Assembly: GCA_020025955.1 (NCBI GenBank)
Contig: JAHHRF010000002.1
Span: 1 to 64,000, forward strand
Reading direction: 5' to 3'
Length of the DNA: 64,000 bases
DNA from: Sutterella sp.
GTDB lineage: Bacteria > Pseudomonadota > Gammaproteobacteria > Burkholderiales > Burkholderiaceae_F
Below are positions 34,543 through 42,388 of this stretch, one piece after another; positions within the stretch are counted from its first letter, which is position 1, and every line of letters starts with the position of its first letter. The notes beneath the pieces were generated by a model. The model was not told the DNA's origin, ran no database searches, and saw only the letters and a list, made by a program, of their open reading frames with translations. Made by a program: the position numbers and the translations under genes.

Positions 34543-34911
34543 ATGTTACGTAACACCCTTTTTGCCGCCCTGTTGACCCTAGGGATGAGCCTCTCCGTGC
34601 AAGCGATCCCGACGCCGGATTTACCGACCCCGGCCACGTCCATGGGGAGCCTCACTGCCACGAGCCCGATGGGCTCCACGGAAAACCCCCACAAGGGGAT
34701 TGATGCGGCCAATCCCATCCCGCATGACATCGCGGCCTTTGTGCCCATCAAAAAGGATGTCAACCAGTGTATGGCTTGCCACCAGTTAGCCAAGGACGAG
34801 AGTGCCCCGCGTGGCTTTATCCCGAAGAGCCACATGACGGGCTCAGACTTGGATAACCGTCGCTTCGTGTGCACGACCTGCCATATGCCGGTGCAGTCCC
34901 CGGAAAAGTAA
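34543..34911 (+). CDS. napB: Periplasmic nitrate reductase dihaem cytochrome subunit
   Basis: NapB passes electrons to NapA. The 122-residue precursor has a signal peptide ending SVQA (about residue 21) and two c-type haem sites, CMACH (Cys76-His80) and CTTCH (Cys110-His114), with distal histidines available in HKG, HDIA and SHMTG. It is on the short side for NapB. The start at 34543 follows AGGAG; an ORF from 34432 overlaps napA and lacks support. No napC, napGH, napF or napL lies beside it, so the quinol-oxidising partner must be encoded elsewhere. Confidence 0.92.
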   Translation: MLRNTLFAALLTLGMSLSVQAIPTPDLPTPATSMGSLTATSPMGSTENPHKGIDAANPIPHDIAAFVPIKKDVNQCMACHQLAKDESAPRGFIPKSHMTGSDLDNRRFVCTTCHMPVQSPEK

Positions 34912-34929
34912 AGCGTCCGTAACGCTCAA

Positions 34930-34966
34930 AGCGCCCTTCTCAATTCGTTTGAGGGGGGCGTTTTTG
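34930..34966 (+). terminator. Intrinsic terminator of the nap genes
   Basis: GCGCCCTTCTCAA (34931-34943) pairs with TTGAGGGGGGCG (34949-34960), with two G-T pairs, and ends in five T. Confidence 0.8.
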
Positions 34967-35000
34967 TTGAATCCAATTCAGAGCACGTTTGGTTCCCCCC

Positions 35001-35140
35001 TACTGGTTTCCTCCTTTTCGCGTCTCCCCGTCTCTTTTCCCCTCTCTCCGTCTCTTTTCACGTCTCCCCGTCTCTTTTCCCACCTCCCCATCGCTTTTCC
35101 CTCTTCTCACTTCTGTTTTTCTCGCTTCCCCCTTTCCCCT
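35001..35140. repeat. 20-bp polypyrimidine tandem repeat
   Basis: Units of 20 bases start at 35021 (CGTCTCCCCGTCTCTTTTCC), 35041, 35061 and 35081. Units 1 and 3 are identical and the others diverge. Weaker copies extend to about 35001 and 35140. The plus strand is almost pure C/T. It lies between the convergent nap and panF terminators and encodes nothing recognisable. Confidence 0.85.
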
Positions 35141-35175
35141 TTCCCCTTTCGATTAAGGGCGTCGAGTCTTGAGAC

Positions 35176-35225
35176 AAAAACGAAAACGGGGTGGTGACGG
35201 ATTCGATTCCCGTCACCACCCCGTT
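35176..35225 (-). terminator. Strong terminator of panF
   Basis: A perfect 16-bp stem, AACGGGGTGGTGACGG (35185-35200) with CCGTCACCACCCCGTT (35210-35225), is followed on the minus strand by TTCGTTTTTGTC. It ends the yhdT-panF transcript. Confidence 0.85.
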
Positions 35226-35263
35226 GGGGTTGGGTTTGGCGAAGTGTTTTCTTCTTTCCCGAA

Positions 35264-36754
35264 TTAGACGTTCAGATGCGGGAAGAAAACGGACTTCACG
35301 GTGTCATTGGGGCGCTCAGGCTTCAACCACACGGAGAGCGCAAAGAGCCCCAAGGTAATGGCTAGTGCTGGCACCACCGCATGAAACCCGCCCATGGGGA
35401 TTTTCCACGTGAGCACCACGATGTAGAAAAGAAGGCCCGTCGCAATCGACACCAAGGTCCCGAGGGCCGAGGCGCGTGCCACAAATAAGCCCCCCACCAA
35501 GGCCACCACGAAGACAATTTCTAAGCCACCGAAGGCAAACATGTTGACCCAGACGACGATATCCAAGGGGTACATGGCGCCCACTAGAGCGACCACCCCT
35601 AAGCCCATCGTGGCCCAACGCGTGCGCGCCGAGAGGGTTTTGTCGTCCATGGGGCGTAAGCTCTGCAAGAGGTCTCGCACCAGGGCGGTCCCCGCCATTA
35701 AAAGTAACGAGCTCACCGTCGACATCGTAGCGGCAATGGGCCCCAACAATAAGGCCCCTGCCCACCAAGGGTCGAGCACCGAAACGATCAAGGTGGGCAT
35801 CATGGTATCCGTACTTCCTTCTAACGTGGGCATCACGCCGCGCGCTAAAACGCCTAAGAGCGTAACCCCAATCATTAAGGCCCCACACACGACGCTCGCG
35901 TAAAGCATCGCACGACGCATATCTTGGCTCTTTTCGTAGACCATGGTGCGAAGTGCCGTCTGCGGCAACCCCACCGTCGCAAAGCCCACTAAGACCCACG
36001 CCGAGAGCAAAAGGGGAAGGGACAGCGCGCCCCCGGCGTTATAGGTAAAGAACGCCCCCTCTACGTTATTGACGGGCAACGTGCTCAACGACGTCGTCAA
36101 CGCCGTCCAGCCACCCGCTTTCCCGATTAAGACGCCCCCTAAAAGGAGCATCCCCGTTACCATCAAGAGAGCGCACAGCGTATCGGTGAGCGCTACCGCA
36201 CGAAAGCCCCCTAAGGCACTGTAGAGCACCGTCACTAACCCAAAAAGCAGTAACCCCACGGTGTAGTCCACGTGCATGACGGCAGAGAAAATGCGTGCCC
36301 CGCCCATCAATTGCCCCACCATCATGGCGGTCATAAAAAGAAGCAACGACAACGCACAGAGTCGCCAAAGCACCCCTCCAGCGCCCGTCTCGCCAAAGCG
36401 CGCACGGATGATGTCAATGAGGGTTAAGGCTTCTAAGCGGCGCCCCACGAGGGCCAATTTTTTACCTAAAACGGCTAAGACCAGGAACCCCGCAATAATC
36501 TGTGGAGCCGCAAACACGACCCAGCCGAGCCCCAGCTTCCAGGCCACCCCTGGACCCGACACAAAGGAGCTTACAGACCCATAGGTTGCGACCAAGGTCA
36601 TTGCGAGCACAAAGCCCGAGAGCGCGCGATCGCCCAGGTAGTAGTTAAGCGCTGAAAAGGCTTTTTCACGCGGGCGCGCTAAAAACCCCAAGCCCAGCAT
36701 CACGGCAAAAAAGACCACCAGAGGAAGGGTGGCCGTCCAATTGATTGCGTCCAT
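35264..36754 (-). CDS. panF: Sodium/pantothenate symporter
   Basis: PanF imports pantothenate (vitamin B5, the coenzyme A precursor) with Na+. The 496-residue protein has about 13 transmembrane segments of the sodium:solute symporter family. Family features include NYYLGDRALSGFVLAMTLVATYGSVSSFVSGPG near the N-terminus and the conserved GPIAATMSTVSSLLLMAGTALVRDL. It overlaps the upstream yhdT gene by one base (TAATG), so translation is probably coupled. The yhdT-panF pairing is the arrangement known from enterobacteria and supports the assignment. Confidence 0.9.
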   Translation of the reverse strand: MDAINWTATLPLVVFFAVMLGLGFLARPREKAFSALNYYLGDRALSGFVLAMTLVATYGSVSSFVSGPGVAWKLGLGWVVFAAPQIIAGFLVLAVLGKKLALVGRRLEALTLIDIIRARFGETGAGGVLWRLCALSLLLFMTAMMVGQLMGGARIFSAVMHVDYTVGLLLFGLVTVLYSALGGFRAVALTDTLCALLMVTGMLLLGGVLIGKAGGWTALTTSLSTLPVNNVEGAFFTYNAGGALSLPLLLSAWVLVGFATVGLPQTALRTMVYEKSQDMRRAMLYASVVCGALMIGVTLLGVLARGVMPTLEGSTDTMMPTLIVSVLDPWWAGALLLGPIAATMSTVSSLLLMAGTALVRDLLQSLRPMDDKTLSARTRWATMGLGVVALVGAMYPLDIVVWVNMFAFGGLEIVFVVALVGGLFVARASALGTLVSIATGLLFYIVVLTWKIPMGGFHAVVPALAITLGLFALSVWLKPERPNDTVKSVFFPHLNV

Positions 36755-37056
36755 TATTGGGCCTCCTTCTTTAAGGCCTCAACGGCGCGGTCAAAGTCGG
36801 GGTCGCTCGCATGCAAACGGTTAAAGCCCCATACCGCCACGAGACTCAAGAGGTAGCCCCCTAACATGGCCCACCAAAACCAAAGCGGGAGACCGGCGAC
36901 GCGATCTGCCCCCTCTAAGAGAAAAATGGCGCCCCAGAAAAAGAGCGCAATCGCGATACTAAACAAAAACCCCCAACGGGCTTCACGCGAGGCGGCTGCC
37001 ATGGCGCGCGTGTAACTTGAGCTTGACGGCTCATTCGAAGGCGTCGATTGAGTCAT
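36754..37056 (-). CDS. yhdT: YhdT family small membrane protein (DUF997)
   Basis: This is a 100-residue protein with two transmembrane segments (GFLFSIAIALFFWGAIFLL and LWFWWAMLGGYLLSLVAVW) and a charged tail. Its place directly upstream of panF with a one-base overlap matches YhdT, which is often encoded next to PanF and may help it; its function is not established. I choose ATG 37056, preceded by AGGA. An earlier in-frame codon at 37119 has no support. Confidence 0.82.
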   Translation of the reverse strand: MTQSTPSNEPSSSSYTRAMAAASREARWGFLFSIAIALFFWGAIFLLEGADRVAGLPLWFWWAMLGGYLLSLVAVWGFNRLHASDPDFDRAVEALKKEAQ

Positions 37057-37146
37057 GGTTTGGTCCTGAGAGAAAAAAACCGTCGAGGTTGGTCCTCCTC
37101 GACGATTGCAATTAATCAATGGCTCTATCTTGGCGAAATTTGCGAA

Positions 37147-38055
37147 TTAGTCAACGCGTGTTAACACGTGCTTGACGCGAAGGAGATCGGCCCATACGTC
37201 GGCCTTGAGTAAGGGCGAACGCAACAAATCCGTCATGGAATGTGACCGAATCGCGGTAATCGTTCGGTTCCCTACCGTGAGCTCTGCTTCCTTTTCTCCC
37301 GCTTCCATAAAGCGATTGGCGACATCGTCCCCTAAAAAAAGAAGGGCCTTAGCTTGCGTTAATTCGAGTTGCGCTAAAAGGAGCGCATCCGCACAAGCCT
37401 CACGCTTGGCATCCAACACTTCATTGTGGTGTCGACGATACTTTAAGCGCGTGGTTTGATAGGTGTCTTGGGCTGCATCCAAGCCAATCGCCCCCATCAT
37501 CCCTTCAAGAAGCGTTAAGGCCGTGCCACTAAAGGGTTGAGCATTGAGCATTTCGTTGGCGCCGGGCTCCACCCCGACCACAACTAAAGGCGCAGACACG
37601 TCCCCTGCGTCAAAAACCACCAAGGGGCTTAACGTGGGACGCAATTGACTCACTTCGTCTTTGACGAGCGCAATCAAGTCGTCACGCGTGGTGGCGGCGG
37701 AATAGCGCTCTGGGGTCACCGGCACCACCGTCGTGGTGTCTTCGGGCACTTGCTCTAACTGCGAGCGATCAGGCGCCTTCACGCGACGCATAAAGGCGTC
37801 CACCTTATCGGTATCAACCCCTTCTTCACGGGGTCGGAACGTGCGCGGGGCGCGCTCGACGGGCGCTGTGCTCGAGACGGTACTCGTGACAGCGCTTGAC
37901 ACCGTCGTCGGGCGCGTAGCGGGGGCGGGCGTCACGGTTGCGGGCGTCGCAGCCACCGAGGCAGGCGCCAACAAGGGATCAACACTACGGCGCGAAAGCC
38001 ATACGGGACCCAGCCCCATGGCCTCAATCATTTGACACTGTTGTGCGGTAAACAT
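37147..38055 (-). CDS. Degenerate uracil-DNA glycosylase family 4-like protein
   Basis: The roughly 302-residue protein has an N-terminal helix (MFTAQQCQMIEAMGLGPVW), an Ala/Thr/Pro/Val-rich linker (about 35-65) and a C-terminal uracil-DNA glycosylase-like fold. The fold shows VVVGVEPGANEMLNAQPFSG in place of the active-site GEAPGxxEDxxGxPFVG, and SHSMTDLLRSPLLKADVWADL in place of HPSYLLRxPxxK. The CxxC pair and the KCRPPGN cysteine that bind the 4Fe-4S cluster in family 4 enzymes are missing (LKYRRHHNEV). Only one candidate ligand (EACADALL) remains. Activity is therefore doubtful. The start at 38055 has GAGGA eight bases upstream; ATG 38070 overlaps the rimI stop and is possible. Confidence 0.72.
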   Translation of the reverse strand: MFTAQQCQMIEAMGLGPVWLSRRSVDPLLAPASVAATPATVTPAPATRPTTVSSAVTSTVSSTAPVERAPRTFRPREEGVDTDKVDAFMRRVKAPDRSQLEQVPEDTTTVVPVTPERYSAATTRDDLIALVKDEVSQLRPTLSPLVVFDAGDVSAPLVVVGVEPGANEMLNAQPFSGTALTLLEGMMGAIGLDAAQDTYQTTRLKYRRHHNEVLDAKREACADALLLAQLELTQAKALLFLGDDVANRFMEAGEKEAELTVGNRTITAIRSHSMTDLLRSPLLKADVWADLLRVKHVLTRVD

Positions 38056-38066
38056 CCCGTTAGTCC

Positions 38067-38543
38067 TCATCCTTGAACGGTTAAGCGCATTAAGATGGCG
38101 CCCTCACGTCCGTTGTCGGTTTGGTAATAGTTTTTGCGAAAGCCCACGTCTTCAAACCCTAATTTCTTATAGAGCTGACGCGCGCCCAGATTACTTTCGC
38201 GCACTTCTAAAAAAAGGCTCCCCGCTGGGATCTGGCGACTCAAGATCGCGAGCCCTTCTGAGAAAAGCGCTTGGGCTAAGCCTTGACGCTGGTGGCTGGG
38301 TGCCACCCCAACGGTTAAGACTTCCGCCTCCAGGGCAAAGCCCATCACATCAATGATGAGGTAGCCCACCGGCGTATCCGTCTCGTCCACGACCCCTAAG
38401 GCAATCGCTTCCGTCCCCTTTTGGGCTTTCTCCACACTTGCTTCAAACATGGAAGCGGTCCACGGGGTGAATTCGAGAACTTGGTCCAGTTCCTCGAGTC
38501 GCGGAACGTCTGTTAGTAGCAACGGACGAATGGCAAGCGTCAT
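38067..38543 (-). CDS. rimI: Ribosomal protein S18 alanine N-acetyltransferase
   Basis: RimI acetylates the N-terminal alanine of ribosomal protein S18. The 158-residue GNAT protein has the acetyl-CoA loop VAPSHQRQGLAQALF, then SLFLEVRESNLGARQLYKKLGFEDVGFRKNYYQ, which is characteristic of RimI. It sits between tsaB and a UDG-like gene. The tsaB stop and rimI start are adjacent (TAAATG), and the rimI stop touches the next start, so the three genes form an operon. This order is common in betaproteobacteria. Confidence 0.92.
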   Translation of the reverse strand: MTLAIRPLLLTDVPRLEELDQVLEFTPWTASMFEASVEKAQKGTEAIALGVVDETDTPVGYLIIDVMGFALEAEVLTVGVAPSHQRQGLAQALFSEGLAILSRQIPAGSLFLEVRESNLGARQLYKKLGFEDVGFRKNYYQTDNGREGAILMRLTVQG

Positions 38544-39260
38544 TTAGAGGCGCTCCCCATTTTCACGCTGCTCACGCGTTAACGCCACGCGATCGCGCAC
38601 GTAGCGAGGTGCCGCCTGCGCGGCCGTCACGGTTTTCCCGGCGCGGTAAGCTTCTGCGGCCAAGTGCGCTAAGGCGTTGACTAAGTCGTCATCCGTCACG
38701 GATAAAGCCGTTTGCGTCAGGGCTTTGACGGGCTCGTAAACGGTTAGCGCGGTCCCGACGATCATTTGGGCGCCTTGGGCTTCTAACCAAAGCGCCACGT
38801 CGTCGGGCTTCACTAAGAGGGCGTCGCCACAGGATTCCACTCCCGTGTCCGTCACTTTAAAGCTTTCCGCATAGATTTCATTCATGCGCGCGTCATTTAA
38901 AACGGCGAGAATCGCCCCCGCGTCTAAGGCATGCGCCACGCGAGCGGCTTGCGCATACATCGCTAAGGTCCCCACAGGCACCACAGGGCAATTGAGCCCC
39001 CAGGCTAAGCCTTGGGCGACACCGCACGCTACACGCAACCCCGTAAAGCCCCCTGGGCCCTCACTAAAGGCGACGGCGGTGATGTCCGACTTGGTCTTCT
39101 TGGCGTCAGAAAGCACCGAATTCAAGGCCTTCATCATGATTTCCGCTTGTTTATTTTGGCCAGCATTGATGTGGTGGGCTAAGACGCCCCCCGTTTCATC
39201 AGCACAACACGTTAACGACACGGCATTGGCCGTATCCAAGCACAAAAGCGTAGCGGACAT
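38544..39260 (-). CDS. tsaB: tRNA threonylcarbamoyladenosine biosynthesis protein TsaB
   Basis: TsaB is the scaffold partner of TsaD and TsaE in forming t6A37 in ANN-decoding tRNAs. The 238-residue product opens with LLCLDTANAVSLTCC and has the family motif VAFSEGPGGFTGLRVACGVAQGLAWG, followed by PVVPVGTLAMYAQ. It ends in APRYVRDRVALTREQRENGERL, which is close to the usual terminal APxYLRxxVA pattern. It is the first gene of the tsaB-rimI-UDG operon. A good -10 box lies about 40 bases upstream, but there is no Shine-Dalgarno sequence. Confidence 0.92.
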   Translation of the reverse strand: MSATLLCLDTANAVSLTCCADETGGVLAHHINAGQNKQAEIMMKALNSVLSDAKKTKSDITAVAFSEGPGGFTGLRVACGVAQGLAWGLNCPVVPVGTLAMYAQAARVAHALDAGAILAVLNDARMNEIYAESFKVTDTGVESCGDALLVKPDDVALWLEAQGAQMIVGTALTVYEPVKALTQTALSVTDDDLVNALAHLAAEAYRAGKTVTAAQAAPRYVRDRVALTREQRENGERL

Positions 39261-39298
39261 AGCGAAGAAGAAAAGGAAGAATAAAAACGAATCTTCTC

Positions 39299-39304
39299 AT
39301 TATA
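39299..39304 (-). promoter_or_regulatory. -10 box for the tsaB operon
   Basis: A consensus TATAAT lies on the minus strand about 40 bases upstream of tsaB. No good -35 hexamer is seen at 16-18 bases. Confidence 0.5.
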
Positions 39305-39328
39305 CCGAGGGTGTCTTGAAACACTGAC

Positions 39329-39363
39329 GAAAACGCCCCATTAGGTCGAAACCTAACAGGGCG
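39329..39363 (-). terminator. Terminator of the small lipoprotein gene
   Basis: CGCCC/GGGCG (39334-39338, 39359-39363) and inner TTAGGT/ACCTAA around a CGAA loop form a stem. TTTTCGTC follows on the minus strand. Confidence 0.65.
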
Positions 39364-39392
39364 ATGGTATAAGGGGAAAGACTCTGCCAAGC

Positions 39393-39851
39393 TTAGGGTT
39401 GGCTTGCGTGCTCAACGTTGCCGTGCTCCCCCGAGAGTTCCATATGCACTTCAATGATCTGACGACGCAGTAAATGGCGATCGTCATCACACATCCGCTC
39501 ATCGGGCTCTTCCGCCTTGGCGCTCTCAGAGAGCGTATAGCGCTCTCGCATTTCACGTTGGTCACGTTGGCTCAGGCGCTGACGAAGGGCTTCGCGCTCC
39601 TTGAGACTCATCGACGACCAATACTGGGCGCGACTCACTCGATCCAAGTACGGCCACACCTGTACGCGTTCATCAGCGTCCAAGTCTGACCACAATCGTG
39701 CCTGAGTTGGATGCTCAACATTGGTCGAGACCAACCCCATCGTGCGCATCGGCACCGAGGGCGTGCTGGGTAATCCCGCGCACGCGCCCGCCATGGTGCC
39801 CACACACCCTAAGGCAAGTACTGCTTGTACTGTGACTTTCATAATGACCAC
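39393..39851 (-). CDS. Small probable lipoprotein, DUF3106-like
   Basis: This is a 152-residue product of unknown function. The GTG at 39851 follows AAGGAG five bases upstream; MKVTVQAVLALG begins three codons later. A signal peptide leads to a possible lipobox ending in MAGAC, so outer-membrane anchoring is plausible but not certain. The mature part is short and highly charged, with Trp/Arg-spaced helices (LWSDLDADERVQVWPYL, YWSSMSLKEREALRQRLSQRDQREMRERY). These recall DUF3106 periplasmic proteins of betaproteobacteria. The assignment is by pattern only. It has its own terminator and is not part of the tsaB operon. Confidence 0.6.
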   Translation of the reverse strand: MVIMKVTVQAVLALGCVGTMAGACAGLPSTPSVPMRTMGLVSTNVEHPTQARLWSDLDADERVQVWPYLDRVSRAQYWSSMSLKEREALRQRLSQRDQREMRERYTLSESAKAEEPDERMCDDDRHLLRRQIIEVHMELSGEHGNVEHASQP

Positions 39852-39916
39852 TCATACTCCTTGATACCTCACACTATAGCAAGGAGTGTGGGGAAAGCCC
39901 ACAGTGAAACTGACTC

Positions 39917-39941
39917 AAAACGTAACAGCTTTATTACGTTT
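39917..39941 (-). terminator. Possible weak terminator after gltS
   Basis: On the minus strand AAACGTAA and TTACGTTT (39941-39918) form an 8-bp stem, with only one more T beyond it. Confidence 0.4.
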
Positions 39942-39968
39942 CTTTCAAAAGGGTAGTCTGAGAGCGCT

Positions 39969-41315
39969 TCAGCCTTTGAGCCGATGACCGATTCCGATTG
40001 CGAAAACCGTTGCTAAAAGCCCCAAAAGAGCACACACCCCAGCGGTTATGCCGGCGCCCGAACTGAGCACCAATTCCAAAATGGCATTCAATGCCGCAAA
40101 GTAAATGAGGCCGGAGAACGCGTACGTCAAAGCATAGCGAGATAGCGCGGGCGTTTTCCCTTCCGGGTCCACCACGCGCAAAAGAAGCAACCCCGTCATA
40201 AAGACCCCGGTGTACATCCCGTAAAGGGCCACGGTCTCTTCAAACCAGGTTTCGCTCTTCGTTTTTCGAACCACCCACACCAAGTAGGCCGCGGTAAAAA
40301 GTAACCCCACCACACTTAAGACGGCAATCGGGACCCATAAGTCCGACATGGCCTTCAAGGGCATGGCCGCAATGGCGCAGAGCACCGCAAAGTCCGTTAA
40401 CGCCCCCGTGATGCGCCCCTTGACGCGCCCGTCTAATAACGCACTAAAGCGAGAGCGTTGCCAGAGGCTGTTGACCACGAGCATGAAAAGTAACCCATAG
40501 GCCCAAACGGTAATTTTGGAGAGGATGGGAATGTGGTACGCCTTAACAAGCGCTAAAAAGCCCGCCGCCGCGCCACATACCGCTGCCATCACAGCAAAGT
40601 GAAGCGCCAGGGTTTCCAGACTCGTCCCCTTTACCGTTTCACGCCCCAAGGACGTTTGGTTGTCGGGATCTAAAACGAGCCCCGTTTTCCAGCTGCCTGG
40701 CCACTGAGAACTTAACCCCAGCACGCTCCACCCTCGGCGCAGGCCTACTTGAATGAGGGCCATGCCGCCTAGAATCCCGCCCAAAAGCCCGACGGTGGCC
40801 AAGGTCACCCCCACGCCCTGAGCAGTGGCCCAGAAGTCGAGGTTTTGGCTCTTTAGCATATTGGCTAATAACCCAGCGGTGCCGTGCCCGCCGGCAAAGC
40901 CCAGCCCCAATTCCCAGCCAAACGTGGGATAGAGCCCGGGGAACATAAAGGCGTTAACGCCAAAGCCCACGGCAAACTGCAAAAAGCTAATCCCTAACGC
41001 GACCCCCATTAAGGGCATCACCCCTTTTAAGGTGGACCAACTGGTTTTCGCCATGCCTAAGGGCGCGGCTGAGACAATCGGAATGATCAAGAGCCCTGGC
41101 AAAAGACGATAGGCGCTGAGCCAATCCTCAGGGATAGGGAGCACGTGAAAGCCTTCAGGTCCCACCGCCAACAATAAAAACCCGCCAATCACGGACGCGG
41201 GCATAAAGGTTTGTTGAAAAACGCTAAAGCGCGCACGCAGGACCATCCCTACCAATAAAAAGACACTCGCCAAACAGAGCGCCCACCATAGATTCATCAG
41301 CACTGAAGCGGTCAT
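39969..41315 (-). CDS. gltS: Sodium/glutamate symporter
   Basis: The 448-residue protein has about 12 transmembrane segments of the ESS (glutamate:Na+ symporter) family. The diagnostic motif GLGFAGGHGTAGLLANML lies near residue 140. A second repeat-like region, GITGALTDFAVLCAIAAMPL in pattern, follows the central loop. It imports glutamate with Na+ across the inner membrane. AAGGAGAGG precedes the start. The gene is divergent from ompR, with an AT-rich 234-base intergenic region. Substrate assignment rests on family. Confidence 0.85.
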   Translation of the reverse strand: MTASVLMNLWWALCLASVFLLVGMVLRARFSVFQQTFMPASVIGGFLLLAVGPEGFHVLPIPEDWLSAYRLLPGLLIIPIVSAAPLGMAKTSWSTLKGVMPLMGVALGISFLQFAVGFGVNAFMFPGLYPTFGWELGLGFAGGHGTAGLLANMLKSQNLDFWATAQGVGVTLATVGLLGGILGGMALIQVGLRRGWSVLGLSSQWPGSWKTGLVLDPDNQTSLGRETVKGTSLETLALHFAVMAAVCGAAAGFLALVKAYHIPILSKITVWAYGLLFMLVVNSLWQRSRFSALLDGRVKGRITGALTDFAVLCAIAAMPLKAMSDLWVPIAVLSVVGLLFTAAYLVWVVRKTKSETWFEETVALYGMYTGVFMTGLLLLRVVDPEGKTPALSRYALTYAFSGLIYFAALNAILELVLSSGAGITAGVCALLGLLATVFAIGIGHRLKG

Positions 41316-41452
41316 TTTTGGTCCTCTCCTTCTTTTATTAAATTATTGCTGCCTAACATTATTATTTTGTCGATGTTTTTCAATCGATTATTTTTAGATT
41401 TTTAACTTTATAAAAATCCCCGCTTGTACCGAATGCAACACAAACCCTAAAT

Positions 41453-41494
41453 TTGTAACAACGTATTTTGTTTGTGCAAAAAAAGTTGTAACAA
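41453..41494 (+). promoter_or_regulatory. Direct repeats of TTGTAACAA upstream of ompR
   Basis: TTGTAACAA occurs at 41453-41461 and 41486-41494, 33 bases apart or about three helical turns. A weaker TTGTACC lies at 41424. The GTAACA element resembles known OmpR-type half-sites, so autoregulation of ompR, or control of gltS, is plausible. Confidence 0.45.
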
Positions 41495-41549
41495 TCGGGA
41501 CTCCTCCCCCATAATGACTTCAACACCCCCACTCTCTAAGGAGTTTATT

Positions 41550-42299
41550 GTGGAACGAAATCCTAAGATTTTAGTCGTTGATGACGACCCCCGCTTACGT
41601 GACTTATTGCGCCGCTACTTGGGCGAAAACGGCTTCCAAGTGTTTGTGAGCGAAAATGGCGCCGCCATGAACCGCCTTTGGGTTCGTGAACATTTCGATG
41701 CCTTGATTTTGGACTTGATGATGCCGGGCGAAGACGGGTTAGAGATTCTTCGTCGCTTACGTGCCGCCAAGGACATGACGCCCGTGATTATGCTCACGGC
41801 ACGCGGTGAAGAAATTGACCGTATCGTCGGGCTCGAATTGGGGGCCGATGACTACATCGCCAAGCCCTTTAACCCGCGTGAATTGTTAGCGCGTGTGCAC
41901 GCCGTGTTACGTCGCCGTCCGCAGCAAGATGCCCCGGGGGCACCCTCGCGTGAAAACGAACTCGTCGTCTTCGGTGAGTTTGAATTGGACTTGGGGACCC
42001 GCGTTCTGAAGAAAAATGGCGAAACGGTGCCCTTGACCACCGGGGAATTCGCCGTCTTGAAGGCCTTTGCCCGTCACCCGCGCCAGCCGCTCTCTCGCGA
42101 TAAGTTGATGGAAATGGCACGCGGTCGTGAATACGAAGCCTTTGACCGTTCGTTGGACGTTCAGGTCTCCCGCCTTCGTAAGTTGATCGAACCCGATCCC
42201 AGCCAGCCGCGTTACTTGCAGACGGTTTGGGGCTTAGGGTACGTCTTCATTCCGGACGATGCCACGGAGGCGGACACCGCTAAAGTGGACGCCAAGTAA
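41550..42299 (+). CDS. ompR: OmpR-family response regulator
   Basis: This is a 249-residue two-component regulator. The receiver domain has the acidic pair Asp11/Asp12, the phosphoacceptor Asp55 (LILDLMMPGEDG), the switch Thr (MLTARGEE) and Lys (YIAKPFNP). The C-terminal winged helix carries LTTGEFAVLKAFARHPRQPLSRDKLM and RSLDVQVSRLRKLIE, typical of OmpR itself. I choose GTG 41550, which has a perfect AAGGAG six bases upstream; this puts Asp55 at the same number as in E. coli OmpR. Longer frames from 41472 or 41514 lack a ribosome-binding site. envZ follows after a terminator-like stem. Confidence 0.92.
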   Translation: MERNPKILVVDDDPRLRDLLRRYLGENGFQVFVSENGAAMNRLWVREHFDALILDLMMPGEDGLEILRRLRAAKDMTPVIMLTARGEEIDRIVGLELGADDYIAKPFNPRELLARVHAVLRRRPQQDAPGAPSRENELVVFGEFELDLGTRVLKKNGETVPLTTGEFAVLKAFARHPRQPLSRDKLMEMARGREYEAFDRSLDVQVSRLRKLIEPDPSQPRYLQTVWGLGYVFIPDDATEADTAKVDAK

Positions 42300-42308
42300 T
42301 TGAGTCCG

Positions 42309-42347
42309 AGCCCCTTGGTACCGACCACCAGGGGGCTTTCTTTTTTC
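42309..42347 (+). terminator. Terminator-like stem between ompR and envZ
   Basis: AGCCCCTTGG (42309-42318) pairs with CCAGGGGGCT (42328-42337), followed by TTCTTTTTTC. It would end or attenuate the ompR transcript before envZ. Confidence 0.75.
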
Positions 42348-42388
42348 GATTACACTTTTAGTGTTCCCCCTCTTTTTGAGGAGCACGC

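Noticed and set aside
35001..35140. CRISPR array
   Set aside because: The 20-base units are directly adjacent and degenerate, with no unique spacers, and no cas genes are near.
34949..35197. An 82-codon frame over the polypyrimidine repeat
   Set aside because: Its Ser/Pro/Phe/Leu-only product is a translation of the repeat, not a protein gene.
35191..35225. tRNA fragment or attachment site (GGATTCGATTCCC looks like a T-arm)
   Set aside because: It is the loop and inner stem of a 16-bp terminator. No acceptor, D or anticodon arm and no integrase are present.
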